Positions 44,501 to 55,644 of a stretch of 64,000 nt of DNA are shown in pieces (the stretch's first letter is position 1; every line of letters starts with the position of its first letter). Below the pieces are notes generated by a model. It did no database searches. It saw only the letters and a program-made list of their open reading frames with translations, and was not told where the DNA came from. Source of the stretch: Pleodorina starrii (lineage: Eukaryota; Chlorophyta; Chlorophyceae; Chlamydomonadales; Volvocaceae). Where the stretch lies: the NCBI GenBank assembly GCA_030267565.1, contig BRXU01000014.1, forward strand, positions 1,400,001 through 1,464,000, written 5' to 3'. Both the position numbers and the translations under genes were made by a program.

Positions 44501-47500
44501 GATCGCCTGCGCCGCGTGGTTGTCACGGGTTATCGAGTCTTAGTCGCGAGGTTGTGATACCGCAGGCTGCTGGAACCCTAAGTGTCCTTAGATTGCAAAT
44601 TACGGTAAACTACACAGTACTATATGCGACAATCAAACAGCGAGACCAGACCTCTGGGGCTGCCGTGTCGCCCGCGTGCAATCGGCCCCACAAGGACCAC
44701 GGTAATACAACAGGTGGCGCCCGGCAGGACACGCAGTCAGCGGGATAATGGAAGCGCCTGAGCGCCCATAAGCACATCAATGTCGTCAAGATGCGACCCT
44801 TGGTGTGCGCGACTCGAACCATATTCTGTGGAACGATAATGGGTGTCCACGCACTCCTCGATGTCGGGTAGATACCGGTGGGGCCATACTCCCGCCGGCT
44901 CAGGCCCGCCCGCCTGCATGCACGCAAGCGCATCCCAGTTGCAAGGCCCGCCCCGGCGTGACACCGCATGGCCGCACCTGCCGGTCCACGGACTGTTCGA
45001 GCGAGGCGGTGCTCATGTCCTGCAGGAACTGGCCGCTCAGGACCTGAGCGCTGATCGCCCTGCGGATGCGGAGGGGCAAGAGAGGAGGGCGGGCAACGGC
45101 AGCAAAGCACAGGCCGCGTGGACGAAGCGGGTCGGTGATGGTGGTGCCAAATACCGGCAAACGTATCGTACAATGCACACACGGTGTGGAGTGGCAGTCA
45201 GTGAGAGTTGGGATGGCACCGCACCGCACGCCAGATGCGGGTTGCGGCCATAAGTTCTGTACATCACGCCTGCAGAACCTTGCCTCGCGGCGCGCTTATC
45301 CTTCCTCGTTCATGTGCCTTCTGCCATTGCTACTCTCGCATCACCGCAGGCGCCCTCCCACCACCAGCGCGCCGCGGCGCGCTGCCCGCCGTGGGCCCCG
45401 CCCGGCCCCCGACCCACTTCTTCTCTGCGTCGGCCACCAAAAGCTCCTCGCTCATGCGCTGCAGCAGCATTCGCAGGCCCTCCACGCGCTCGCTGAGACG
45501 CGCTGCCGCGTCGGGCGGCGGCACGTCGGGGGGCAGAAGGGGCGGCAGGCCGTAGTCGGCGGACAGGCGTGCCGCCTCCGAGTTCATCTGGTCAATCATT
45601 GCGTTGACCAGGTTGAAGTCGGCCTCGACGTTGTCCAGCACGGCCTGCGGGAGTGGAGCAAGCGTCGAACGCCGCGTTTCGAGAGTACGGAACCGTCAGA
45701 CAGAATCAGCAAGTCAAATCCCAAAAGGGCCACTGCTGGAAATAGCGAGAGTTGAGAATGGGGGAAGTGAGCTCTGACCCGAGAAACGAAGCGAGGGTTG
45801 GTACGCGCGCCAAGGCACGGCAGGACAAGGCCCTATGGCGTCGCATGCTATGCGCAGTGCACGCGGCCCAGTGGCCCAAAGATGCTGAAAGCCAATCGTG
45901 TTCCGAGGACCAAGGCCTGAGGACAGAAGGACAATGGTGGCAAGCATCGGATTCTGAGTGCGCGAAGATAACGGACGGATGCGGTACTCCCTGGCCCCCC
46001 GCGCAGGGCCCTCCTACCCGCCCGGCCGCCTGCTGCGACACCCGGTCCCGGGCATCTTTTCCGCGCACCGGACCCCGTTCCGCTCAGGGTGCGTTCCAAC
46101 GCTTCCGACCCACCTGCATGTGCTCAATGTGCTGGCCAGTGCTGCGCAGCTTGGCGCGGTAGGCTGCGCGCTGCTCGTAGATGCGCCGCGTCTGGGCCAC
46201 CAGGGCCGCCACCGCGCGCGCGCCGTCGCGGTCAAAGGGCCGGTTGACGGTGCCTGGCGCGCGGCTGAAGCTGGCCAGGTTGCCATCATCGTCCATCTAG
46301 CGCGGCCAAGGATGAGGAGGAAGATAAGATGGCGGGGATGAGTATAGCAAGAATGTCAGACCACGCGCGCAGGTGAAGGGCGGCGTGTGCAGGTCCCTCC
46401 GTAATCCCAACACCCTGTCCAGCCCTAGGCAATGAACCCGGCTCTGTAGTGCAACGCAGGCCGTGGCCACGCGAACGGGCATCGGCACCGGTTGCCGCAC
46501 CTCCCTGCCCTCATAGCAGTCGTGCAAGCGCGCGTCCCCAACCAGTCGCGACCCCCAGCCCCTACCATATCTACCATACCCCGACCCCTCAGCCTCGTCC
46601 GTTCGTGCCCGCCGCACCTCGTAGCGCATGCTGACCCATGCCGCAGCGGTGCGCGGCAGAGCCTCGTATCCCTCCGCCGCCGCCCGCTCGGCGTCCATGT
46701 GTGTGTCCTCCGGATGAGCGCTGTCACCGCCGCTCTGCGGGCCAAGCACACAATGGCGAGCCAACCACGCTTTAAGGCACGCACCAAAGCCGCATACAGC
46801 GGTTGCGGCAGCCCGGGAGCACCGGATGCGAGTTCCTGCCGCTGCGCATATCGTCATTTAACCAACGATTGATAATGCGGTACACGCCGCAGATTCGCCC
46901 TCAAGGAAAACCATTCTTCAAGGAAAACCGTCCATCTTCACTCGCAAGGTGCCATCGGCCGTCCACCACTTGCGTGTGGTGTCAATGTCGGCACGTGTGC
47001 GGCAGGACGCTGGCCTTCAGCTATGCATTCAATGTACTTTCCGTGTGCTTCCAGAGGGCGACACTCTGTGCACCGCGTTCTTACCGCCTGCATGGCCACC
47101 GCGGACAGGCCCAGCGCCAGAGCCGTGCGCTCCTTGCGGGCGCGCTCCAGCTGCGCCGCCATGCCGGCCATCGCGCCCGCGTGCTCCTGCTCCAGCTCGC
47201 GGAGCCGGCCCTGTACCCATCGAGAGGCACATGCATGCAGCAAACCAGCTTATACCTGCTTTCTAGGCGACCGAAGGCACCGTGAAAGCCGAAACACGCC
47301 CGCGGCGGCTGCAGCGGCGATGGCTGCAGGCCTAAGCGACAGCACAGGAATCTGCCAGGATGCTGGGAGCGTGGAAATGGCGCGCGATTGCGTCCCTACG
47401 TATGATGCGGGGGTCGGCCAGCAGCCACCATGTTCCTCATACCTGCAACGCTCGGACCTTGGCCTCCGCTTTGACCGAGTACCTCTCGTAGCTAGCGCGC

Positions 47501-48793
47501 TGCATGCGACAGTGAAGCAGCAAGGCGTTGTTGGGGCACAAACGTGCCACATGGCGGAGATCGGCAACAGAAAGTCAGGCGGCGCACAGCCATCGTGCGG
47601 CCCAAAGCAGCCAGGCGGTTTTGTGAGGGCAGGTCGGAAGCCCATTCCAGGACAAGCTGGCCGGTCCCCTGCCGTGCCTTCGCAGGAGCAACAGCAAGCA
47701 ATCAGAAGCCGCAAACCACCCCGGAAACATAGCTAGACGGGATCATACCACAGGCAGCACGCAACTACACGCAGCGCGGAATCCGACCCAGGACGGGACG
47801 GGCAACCCGCCGCGCTGCGTTGCGTCTCCCATGCTGCCATGCTCAGCCAGCGCCCCACCGCCGTATTCGCGTGCGCCGGATCACCTGTTGCGCGGCGGTC
47901 CGCGTGAGCTCAGCCACATTGCGCTCTAGCTCGCGGATGGTGACCTTCTGGGAGCTCAAGAGCTCGCGCTGCTGCTCAATGTACTCCCGGAGTTTCTGGT
48001 TTTCGGACTCCTTGGCCTGCAGGCATTTGCAAATTTGCATGGGGCGGGAATTCAGGAATTGCCGGCCCCAAAATTCGGCATATCCTTACTGCCATGAGCA
48101 TGGTCGAGGGCACGCACCACGCAGCGGGCGGTAATTTCCTGTGTCTGTGAAAACCCGGGGGCTTTCCCGCGGATGTGCACAACCCTCGCACGCAGGCCAG
48201 GCAGCACGTGGAAGCAGGACCCAAAATACCATATCGCACTGCACAGACGACAAACGGCACAGCCCTGAACCAAATGGCATCCAGAAGCATTACCTGCATA
48301 CACCCCGGGTGTAATCACCGCCCCCTGAGGTACAGTTAATTCACCTCCCCACTCCCCACTCAAACCCCTCCGCACAAAAACCCACCGAATTGCCAGTCCT
48401 CCTTACCTGCAGCTCTTGCTCAAAACGGTTCTTCGCTGTGACCAGCTCATTCTTCAGGCCACGGATGCGCGCTTCTCCTCGGAGGGCATCAGCTGATGGT
48501 ACCTCGGGGGGTAGCGGATAAAGCCCACCTCCTCGTTGTAAATAAGGCGCACCATCTCGCTGTTGGCTTTGACGGGATGGATGCTCGCGGATGTCGGGCA
48601 GGAAGTGCGAACCCGTCGGCGCCGGTTCCGCCCAGGCTTCTGTAACGACAGGCTGATACCCATTTCCATTTGCGGTTCGCGGCGACGCAACGCGGTTCGT
48701 CTGGGGCAAGCTGGCAGACTGAGGGGGTAGGGAATCAAAGCGGCGGGGAGCTCTAAGTGAGGACGGAAAGAAGGCATAGCCGCCCGTTACCAC
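38502..48793 (-). CDS. Giant coiled-coil protein with Ala/Glu helical array and RVHVRP cassettes
   Basis: Thirteen exons: about 48793-48407, 48016-47885, 47210-47085, 46734-46618, 46296-46114, 45644-45418, 45059-44978, 44506-44392, 44020-43946, 43693-43604, 43114-42965, 42589-42341, 42035-38502. The N-terminal exons are coiled coil (KNELVTAKNRFEQELQ, QKLREYIEQQRELLSSQKVT, RLRELEQEHAGAMAGMAAQL). Then come Ser/Lys-rich linkers, an EPEPEP run, an acidic GDTYDEPEDGYEDGFDED, and one 1,177-codon exon of EAAEAAEEA-type repeats. Three copies of V-R-V/L-H-V-R-P are embedded in it (near 41140, 38890, 38710), and the protein ends DDDVY. It is likely a long alpha-helical structural or cytoskeletal protein, but the function is unknown. 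Two problems remain: an apparent frameshift pair in exon 1 and a phase mismatch between 44392 and 44020. It may be two genes. Confidence 0.72.
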
Positions 48794-51673
48794 TAACGAC
48801 TACTTATTAATACATATTCCTAAGTGCATGAACGCAGAAGCGTGGCGTATATCCTTCGAGCGGCATGTTGGCGACATGCGAAAAGATAAGCAGTGCCAAA
48901 TCTGTGAAGAAACTCAGATAATCATCGCAGGCACCATCTCATGGCTGTGGCGTAAAAACCATCTAGAGTCCAGAGGAGCCGAAGTCCCGAGGAACCTCGA
49001 CGTGGTACCTTTATGCCAAAGCTTCAGAATCTTTTTCGCGCTTGCCGCCCCCAATCCAAACGTTCAACATCCAAAGGCACTGAGGAGTTGTCGATGTGCT
49101 CGGACTTACCGCCCACGCGCGTGAATCCTCCATGGCCTACGAGCAGACCTCCGAGAAAAAGATGTTGTCCAGAAGAACGTCAAGTTGATTCCTCTAACAG
49201 GTCACGTCCAACGTGCGTGTAGACATTGCAGCAAAGTTAGGAAGCCTGAAAAGTGACAGTGCGTAATTGTGCCGCTTGGCAGGAGTATTCTTTGATATAT
49301 GCGTGCAGGTGCAGCTCAGGTACATGTGCCTAGACATCTAATATCTCTAAGGATGTGATTGAGCAGCGGACTCTTAGCGATGAACGTGTACGATGTACGG
49401 ACACCGGCTTTGCGTTCGGCTGTTTAAATTGCTCCTGTTCCTCAACTCCATCGACCCAACACACCTCTGTGTGATGCTGCTTTTGTGAAAATTTTCACAA
49501 AAAATTTATGTGACTAGACTTTCGTATCTATCTGGTCCCTCGTCCCTTCACGAGGAGCGCCTTCCAGCATTCCCCATCGTCCAACGGCATCTAGAAGCTA
49601 GAAGAGGGGTGGGTCGTGGGGTCTTATAAAGACCCCTCGGAAGCAGGCATGTCCCCCCAAGGGTTGCTTACTGTACCCCACAGACCCCACTGCCGGGTAC
49701 CTGGCATATCAACGCCTTCGGCCATCCGGCACGCAACGCGTCATGCGCACAAAACGTTGGGAAACATGGCGCGCGGCGACGTCTTCTCAGGCACGCCTTG
49801 ATCAACTACAAAAGGATGAAGTCTGGCGGTCGCGCGGGTGTGAACCGTCGCCACGAGGGTAGCGCTATGGGGTATGAAACGTCGGGGTTTCTCGCGTGCC
49901 TGCCCGCTGAATGCGCAATGGTTGCCGAATGACGGCGCATATTGTGATGTGTTTTTCCATGTTGCATTAATCCCAACAGGACACAGACACGCAGTACTCC
50001 TAAAGCCGCAGCCCGGAATTTTGTGTAGCGTCTGCACCGCGTGGGGTTGAACTTTGGCCCAGCGGCACGATCGTTCTGGGTCGTGTGCACGTTTGTACCA
50101 CGGTCCATAAAAGCAGAGGTTTGACCCTGGAAAAGCAAAATATAACACCTTGACAGCTGACATCGCGAAAGTTGTGGGGTGGAGCTCAAAAAGCCCGTTA
50201 AAAGTCACGTTAGTCACGTTGCCTACCGCCGCGGGATGGAGATATCTCGGAGGGTTTCACCACCTGCCGCACACCCCATTAGCCAGCCAGCTTCGATGGC
50301 CAAAGGCGCCTCGCATTTCAAATGGCGCTACTGAACATGAAAGAAGCAACATTTTGACGAGCAATACAATATGAATGGATCGGTTTACAGGGGGCACAGA
50401 GGATCGCCGGTGCATACCCCACCTGACACTGTCGCAGCAGAAGCCCCAAGTTGCCGCATAACGTGCATCGCGTAGACCCCACGAGCAACCGAGACTCTCT
50501 CGTGGCAGCATTAGTAAGGGGAGCCCCCCGGGGCAGGGAGCCGCCGACTACGCACTTATCGCATGCCACCTCAGACCTCGCTGACCAACAGCAGCTCCCA
50601 GAAGGGGTAACCCCGGTGGGGCGGATGCGCTGATCGGGGCTGCTGAGGCAGTTGGTAGTGGCGGTAGTGCGGTTTAATCTGCCAGGCCGGCAATTCCCAT
50701 ACTGACGGAGGGTACCATGTCGAGCAGCACCTGGCGGGAGAGGCTGCTTCGATGCAGTGCACGATCAGCTGGTCCGCTGGCTCTACCTCCGCTTGACAAC
50801 ACCCGGGCAGATCGTGCCGTCAGCAATTCGGTCGGCACGGCTGACGCATCCCGTGCACCTGAGCTGACACCCAGACTGTTGAATCTGTATGCTGGTTCTG
50901 AAACCTCAACGCGCCTTCCGTGGTGATTTTACCCTGACTTCCCCCCTGAGCCTGCCTCTAGTTGCTTGGGGCTTTGATCTCTCCTATTAAAAGCGCGAGA
51001 GTGGGTAACAAATGGCGCTGTGCTCCTGCAACTGGTTGTGGAAAGCTGACATTTGCTAGGGCCCTTCCCATGAAAGGCCACAGCCCTCTCCTTACAGAGA
51101 TCTCTGCCTACAGGGACGCTTCCGCAGGCCTCTTGACCACAGGAGGTCCCTATCCAGGCAGGCCCAAAACTCCCCATGGCATTGGAACACCTAGGTGGCC
51201 GGAGCAGCCGCGCAGGCCGCCCAACGACGCCAGTGCACCTTCGAAAAACTTTGCCACCGTGAATCCATGTTCGCAATGGCCAAAAATCACAATTGACAAA
51301 TGACAGTCATGTCGCTCGACATAGTGCCCCCGCGCGACCACACAACGAGTCATCTGCGGCACGTGCCGCAACCGCATCAGACAGATAAGAAGTCATTCCG
51401 AAGAGTAGTCATGCCATGCAATGACATCCACCATTGGGAAAGAAACCACACCGCCGGCGTGGCTCCAGTACAAATGCATGAGGCCCACACGCATTCGCCC
51501 TCTGGTCGAGTTCATTCGCCTGTCCGTTCAATAATTTAGTCCCCAAGTCACAACTGGGGTTTGGCCAAAGCCGTCGGTGTTGAATCACCGCATGCAGCTT
51601 ACTTGGCAATACCCGAACCCTGTCAACAGGCCCCGACCCTCCTCCCCGAGATGGGTCCCGCCGTGCTCGGCGT
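48794..51673. other. 2.9 kb lower-GC intergenic stretch
   Basis: Upstream of the coiled-coil gene and downstream of the pyrophosphatase gene. Only short unsupported frames occur on either strand. It includes a perfect 22-bp palindrome at 49481-49502. Confidence 0.5.
49481..49502. other. Perfect 22-bp A/T-rich palindrome
   Basis: TTTTGTGAAAA followed directly by its reverse complement TTTTCACAAAA, with no spacer. Confidence 0.85.
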
Positions 51674-52995
51674 TTACTCGTACACGTTCCGGAGCTTGCG
51701 GGGCACGTAGTGCTCCTGGTACAGGTTCTGCGAGCGGGAAGACAACACCAGAGGCGCCAATTAACAAAACGCACAATCGCAATCTTCACAAACGCAAGGA
51801 CACGAAAGCCGGCGCCACACGCCAGAATGCCACTAGCTGATAAACACAGCCTCTGCACCGTTAATCACGCCTAGGTGCAGCTGGGGCAGAATACAAGCCA
51901 GCACTTTCCATGTTACCAGCAAGGACACATTTCCCTTTCACTTACCAGCGAGTCCTTGACAACCTTCTTCGCCTCCTCCGAGCCCAGGAAGTCGTCCACA
52001 ATGACCTCCTTGTGCTCGTTCTTCTTGTAGTCCTCGAAGAACCTGCGGAGAAAGGTTACGGGCCGCCAGCGAGCGTCGCGTCAAGACGAGCGCCAGCACC
52101 GCAAGCGTCAGGGAAGCATCGCAAGCCGACCCAGATCAGCCCCCGCATCGACCTCCGTCGATGACGGCTTGGACCGCAGCAAACAAGGCAAGTGCAACGC
52201 GCGCGGTAGCATCTGTCTTTTCCTCACGCCAACCCATTTAGCTCACCGCTTGATCTCCGCCAGGCGGTGCGGCGGCAGCTGGCTGATGTCCGTGAAGCCC
52301 TTGAACTCCGGATCGTCCGCGTGGACGGCAATCAGCTTGTCGTCGCGCTCGCCTTGATCGAGCATCTGCATGACACCGATCGGCTTTGCCTGCAGCCAGG
52401 GAGTTTTATCCGGGGGGAAGGAAGTCAGGGTAAGGAAGCCGGCGGGACGCGCGTAACGGTTGCAGAAAAACGGCAGGTTTCGCGGCTGGTCTCAGGGCAC
52501 ACACGCGCCCGCAACGCTGTGACAAGGCCTGCTGTCAGTTGTCACAGCGATTCCACCGTGCCTCAATCCAAAAACGCCGCATAGCTTACCCGCAGGAAGC
52601 ACATCGGTACAACCGGCTCCTGCATCAGCACCAGCACGTCCAGCGGGTCGCCATCCTCGCAGAGAGTCTTAGGCACGAAGCCGTAGTTGTGGGGATAGAC
52701 AACGGACGAGTACAGGATGCGGTCCACGAAGCAGAGACCAGTGTCCTTGTCCAGCTCATACTTGACCTTCGAGCCACGAGGGATTTCAATCACGCAGTTG
52801 ACGACGGTCGGCGCGTCGTTCCCCGGATGCAGATCGTGCCACGGGTGAGAAGCGGTACCCCTGCGCAGCAAGACCAGAGACGCTCGCGTAAACCTCAGCC
52901 GTTGTTTCAGAGACGCCGACGCTGAAAAGGCCGCGCCCTCTTATCCAACGGTGATCAAGCAATTGAGGCGCTGCAGCGCACCTGTAGAAAGACAT
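51674..52995 (-). CDS. PPA: Soluble inorganic pyrophosphatase, family I (plant cytosolic type)
   Basis: Hydrolyses pyrophosphate to two phosphates using Mg ions. Five exons: 52995-52982, 52860-52590, 52389-52247, 52042-51946, 51727-51674; phase-consistent, 192 residues, the usual length for the plant soluble enzyme. It begins [15 protein letters not shown]; the first coding exon is only 14 nt. Landmarks are [17 protein letters not shown] (30-46), [20 protein letters not shown], the family signature DGDPLDV (74-80) with metal-binding Asp residues, [14 protein letters not shown], and [20 protein letters not shown]. It ends RKLRNVYE. No transit peptide is visible, so a cytosolic location is likely. 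It stands alone. Confidence 0.95.
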
Positions 52996-53962
52996 TTTCT
53001 ATAAGGTGTTCAGCAGATTGCTGAATGACACGGCGGCGTCAAAGAGCGCGCGCCGGCAGGTCGATCGACAAAGAAGAAGTTAACGCCTAAACGCTTCGGC
53101 CAATAGGTATGCAGCCGTAAGTACAATAAGAGAATGTCAGTATGGATAATTATAAACCGGTAGCCGACGCAGACGCATCATGTCGCTTGTTGTACAGGCC
53201 GTTGCAAAGCCGTCACCTCCAAGGCGGCAAATTTTCGGTGTTATGGACAGGTCTGAACCTTCATCGCGGCCGGAGGCCGCGAAAATTTTTTTTTGGGGCG
53301 GTCGAAAGATACATTTTCCTTAAGGAGTTTGCCCCTCAGGCCGCCAAAATGAAAATTAGGATCCACAACGGAAAGTCAAGTATTGAGAGTCGAAATAATG
53401 CTCGGATGCATTGTCAGATGTTTGGGGAGTATGGATAGAATTAGACTGTGGTCAACGGGGCGGTGTAGAGGCCAATAGAACATTCTCAAGTACCACCCAG
53501 TCCATGGACTCTAAACATAATTGTACTTGTAAGGAAAATGCCATGAAAAGGGATGAGACACCTTGAACATCACTTGGAGGACCGTGTTAGATGGATCACG
53601 TTACATTACTCCAAAATATTTACCTTACAAGCAGCAAACATGAAAATCACGAAAATAAGCTAGCTTTTAGAGGTGCATGTCCAGAAAGATGTCAGGAACG
53701 AATACGTGTGTAGATCGACCCGCGGGCCAGACCGGTTCGGCAGGGTGCGGCAACGAACGCACGCACGGTGCCCTGCAACCACAATGCCCGACTGCAATGG
53801 CATGTAAGACAAGACCGACAACATTCCTTACTGCGATAGGGCCTCCAATATCAGGAACGGTTCCCTCCCCTCTGGGTTACGTAGCCCCCCCCCTCCGCCC
53901 TCATATGGATTCTAACCCAGCAATCCATTCGGGGCTACAGTGTCCCATGCGCCACCTTTAGC
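52996..53962. other. Low-GC intergenic stretch upstream of the pyrophosphatase
   Basis: About 1 kb with no supportable gene. It contains the pyrophosphatase promoter and a strong GC hairpin followed by a T run at 53264-53295. Confidence 0.55.
53264..53295. other. GC-rich hairpin followed by a T tract
   Basis: Perfect 8-bp stem TCGCGGCC / GGCCGCGA with a GGA loop, then AAAATTTTTTTTT. This is the form of a bacterial or plastid intrinsic terminator, although the context is nuclear. Confidence 0.7.
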
Positions 53963-54664
53963 GTACCTTTCTATGATAAGAAGGCATGGATCGATGTCGG
54001 CGCCGTGGGTAGTGGAGGCAGCGGCGCGACGGAACGAGGCTTGACGTGTGGGAGCTAGGCTGAGGCCCAGGAACCCCAGGCAACCCACTTGACGGTTCAC
54101 ACACCCGTCTTTCGTAGGAACGCTGTCTCTTTTTCGCGTGCCGCCCTTACCGTACCTTTCTATGATAAGAAGGCATGGATCGATGTCGGCGCCGTGGGTA
54201 GTGGAGGCAGCGGCGCGACGGAACGAGGCTTGACGTGTGGGAGCTAGGCCCAGGAACCCCAGGCAACCCACTTGACGGTTCACACACCCGTCTTTCGTAG
54301 GAACGCTGTCTCTTTTTCGCGCGCCGCCCTTACCGTACCTTTTTATGATAAGAAGGCATGGATCGATGCCGGCGCCGTGGGTAGTGGAGGCAGCGGCGCG
54401 ACGGAGCGAGGCTTGACGTGTGGGAGCTAGGCTGAGGCCCAGGAACCCCAGGCAACCCACTTGACGGTTCAAACACCCGTCTTTCGTAGGAACGATCTTT
54501 CGGTATGACTCGTATTGGTAAACAAGCATGTTAACAGTCCACCAATACATCCTTACCAGTCTGCCAGTATGCCGTTCAAGCAGAGTCATTGAGACGGAGT
54601 CAATGGCTACACCAGCATCTGTCACTGAGGCGTCTACCGAACCAGCCAGCATTCGCAACGCCAA
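53912..54664 (-). CDS. Possible repeat protein of 250 codons, unsupported
   Basis: An ATG-started frame crosses all three units of the 183-189 bp repeat. Each unit encodes KDGCVNRQVGCLGFLGL followed by APTRQASFRRAAASTTHGA and DIDPCLLIIERYGKGG. Unit lengths and the single 6-bp indel preserve frame. There is no similarity to a family I know, and composition differs from neighbouring genes, so this may be a frame kept open by chance in repeated DNA. Confidence 0.25.
   Translation of the reverse strand: MALRMLAGSVDASVTDAGVAIDSVSMTLLERHTGRLVRMYWWTVNMLVYQYESYRKIVPTKDGCLNRQVGCLGFLGLSLAPTRQASLRRAAASTTHGAGIDPCLLIIKRYGKGGARKRDSVPTKDGCVNRQVGCLGFLGLAPTRQASFRRAAASTTHGADIDPCLLIIERYGKGGTRKRDSVPTKDGCVNRQVGCLGFLGLSLAPTRQASFRRAAASTTHGADIDPCLLIIERYAKGGAWDTVAPNGLLG
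53963..54493. repeat. Tandem repeat, three units of 183-189 bp
   Basis: Units begin with GTACCTTT(C/T)TATGATAAGA at 53963, 54152 and 54335 (spacings 189 and 183). Differences are a few substitutions and one missing hexamer (GCTGAG) in the second unit. The third unit is truncated at about 54493. Confidence 0.93.
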
Positions 54665-54933
54665 TTGCCACAGGAGCAGTAGGGCGTTCTAGCATACAGA
54701 CACGGGGCTCTTCAATCGTCTAATAGTGAAGGGAAATGGGGCACGGAACATGCACCGCCTGTAGACCTCCGTCACAGACAGCGACCGGTCAAAAAGCGTC
54801 TTCCTGCCATGCCCAGAGGTGTGGGTACCATCGCAGCAAACAACCCGCTAACTTCACGGGAATGAACACTCGCCGGTCCAGGCGGCTGCAGCAGAGGCGA
54901 CGGCGCACGCTGCTGGAACTGCAGCTGCGACGG

Positions 54934-55470
54934 CCCCGCACCGCTCGCTGCCTGCGTGTTGCCGAAGGGCCCCGCACCGCTCGCTGCCTGCGTGTTGCCG
55001 AAGGGCCCCGCACTGCTCGCTGCCTGCGTGTTGCCCGAACGGCCCCGCACTGCTCGCTGCCTGCGTGTGGCCCGAAGGGCCCCGCACTGCTCGCTGCCTG
55101 CGTGTTGCCGAAGGGCCCCGCACTGCTCGCTGCCTGCGTGTGGCCCGAAGGGCCCCGCACTGCTCGCTGCCTGCGTGTGGCCCGAAGGGCCCCGCACCGC
55201 TCGCTGCTGCGTGTGGCCCGAAGGGCCCCGCACTGCTCGCTGCCTGCGTGTTGCCGAAGGGCCCCGCACTGCTCGCTGCCTGCGTGTGGCCCGAAGGGCC
55301 CCGCACTGCTCGCTGCCTGCGTGTTGCCGAAGGGCCCCGCACTGCTCGCTGCCTGCGTGTTGCCCGAAGGGCCCCGCACTGCTCGCTGCCTGCGTGTGGC
55401 CCGAAGGGCCCCGCACTGCTCGCTGCCTGCGTGTGGCCCGAAGGGCCCCGCACTGCTCGCCGCTTGCCGC
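54934..55470. repeat. 36/37-bp minisatellite, about 14.5 units
   Basis: Unit CCCCGCACTGCTCGCTGCCT followed by GCGTGT(T/G)GCC(C)GAAGGG. Two length classes (36 and 37 bp) alternate, so any reading frame changes from unit to unit. Several frames on both strands stay open through it. Confidence 0.95.
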
Positions 55471-55644
55471 GCCAACACTGCCAACGGAGCACAAGAATGT
55501 GTCCAACTTCTCCATTGGCGCGCCAAAGTCGCAGCATAGTGGCGGTTCTGGGGGACAGGGTAACAAGTAGGGACGGTCAAAGGGTTTTAACTAGTATGCA
55601 ACCTGGACGAGAGATGCAACAGCCAGGCCCAGCCCTGGCCCAAC

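Noticed and set aside
48454..48777. Start of the coiled-coil gene at the ATG at 48777 in the shifted frame
   Set aside because: Its first 60 codons look like a shadow (Arg/Pro-rich), whereas the other frame reads a coherent GYQPVVTEAWAEPAPTGSHF; only the middle part of the shifted frame is coding-like.
49741..50217. 158-codon minus-strand frame
   Set aside because: Unbiased third positions, no domain, no splice or promoter context; consistent with chance in lower-GC DNA.
54934..55470. Resemblance to a CRISPR array
   Set aside because: Units are contiguous with no unique spacers, and the genome is eukaryotic; it is a minisatellite.
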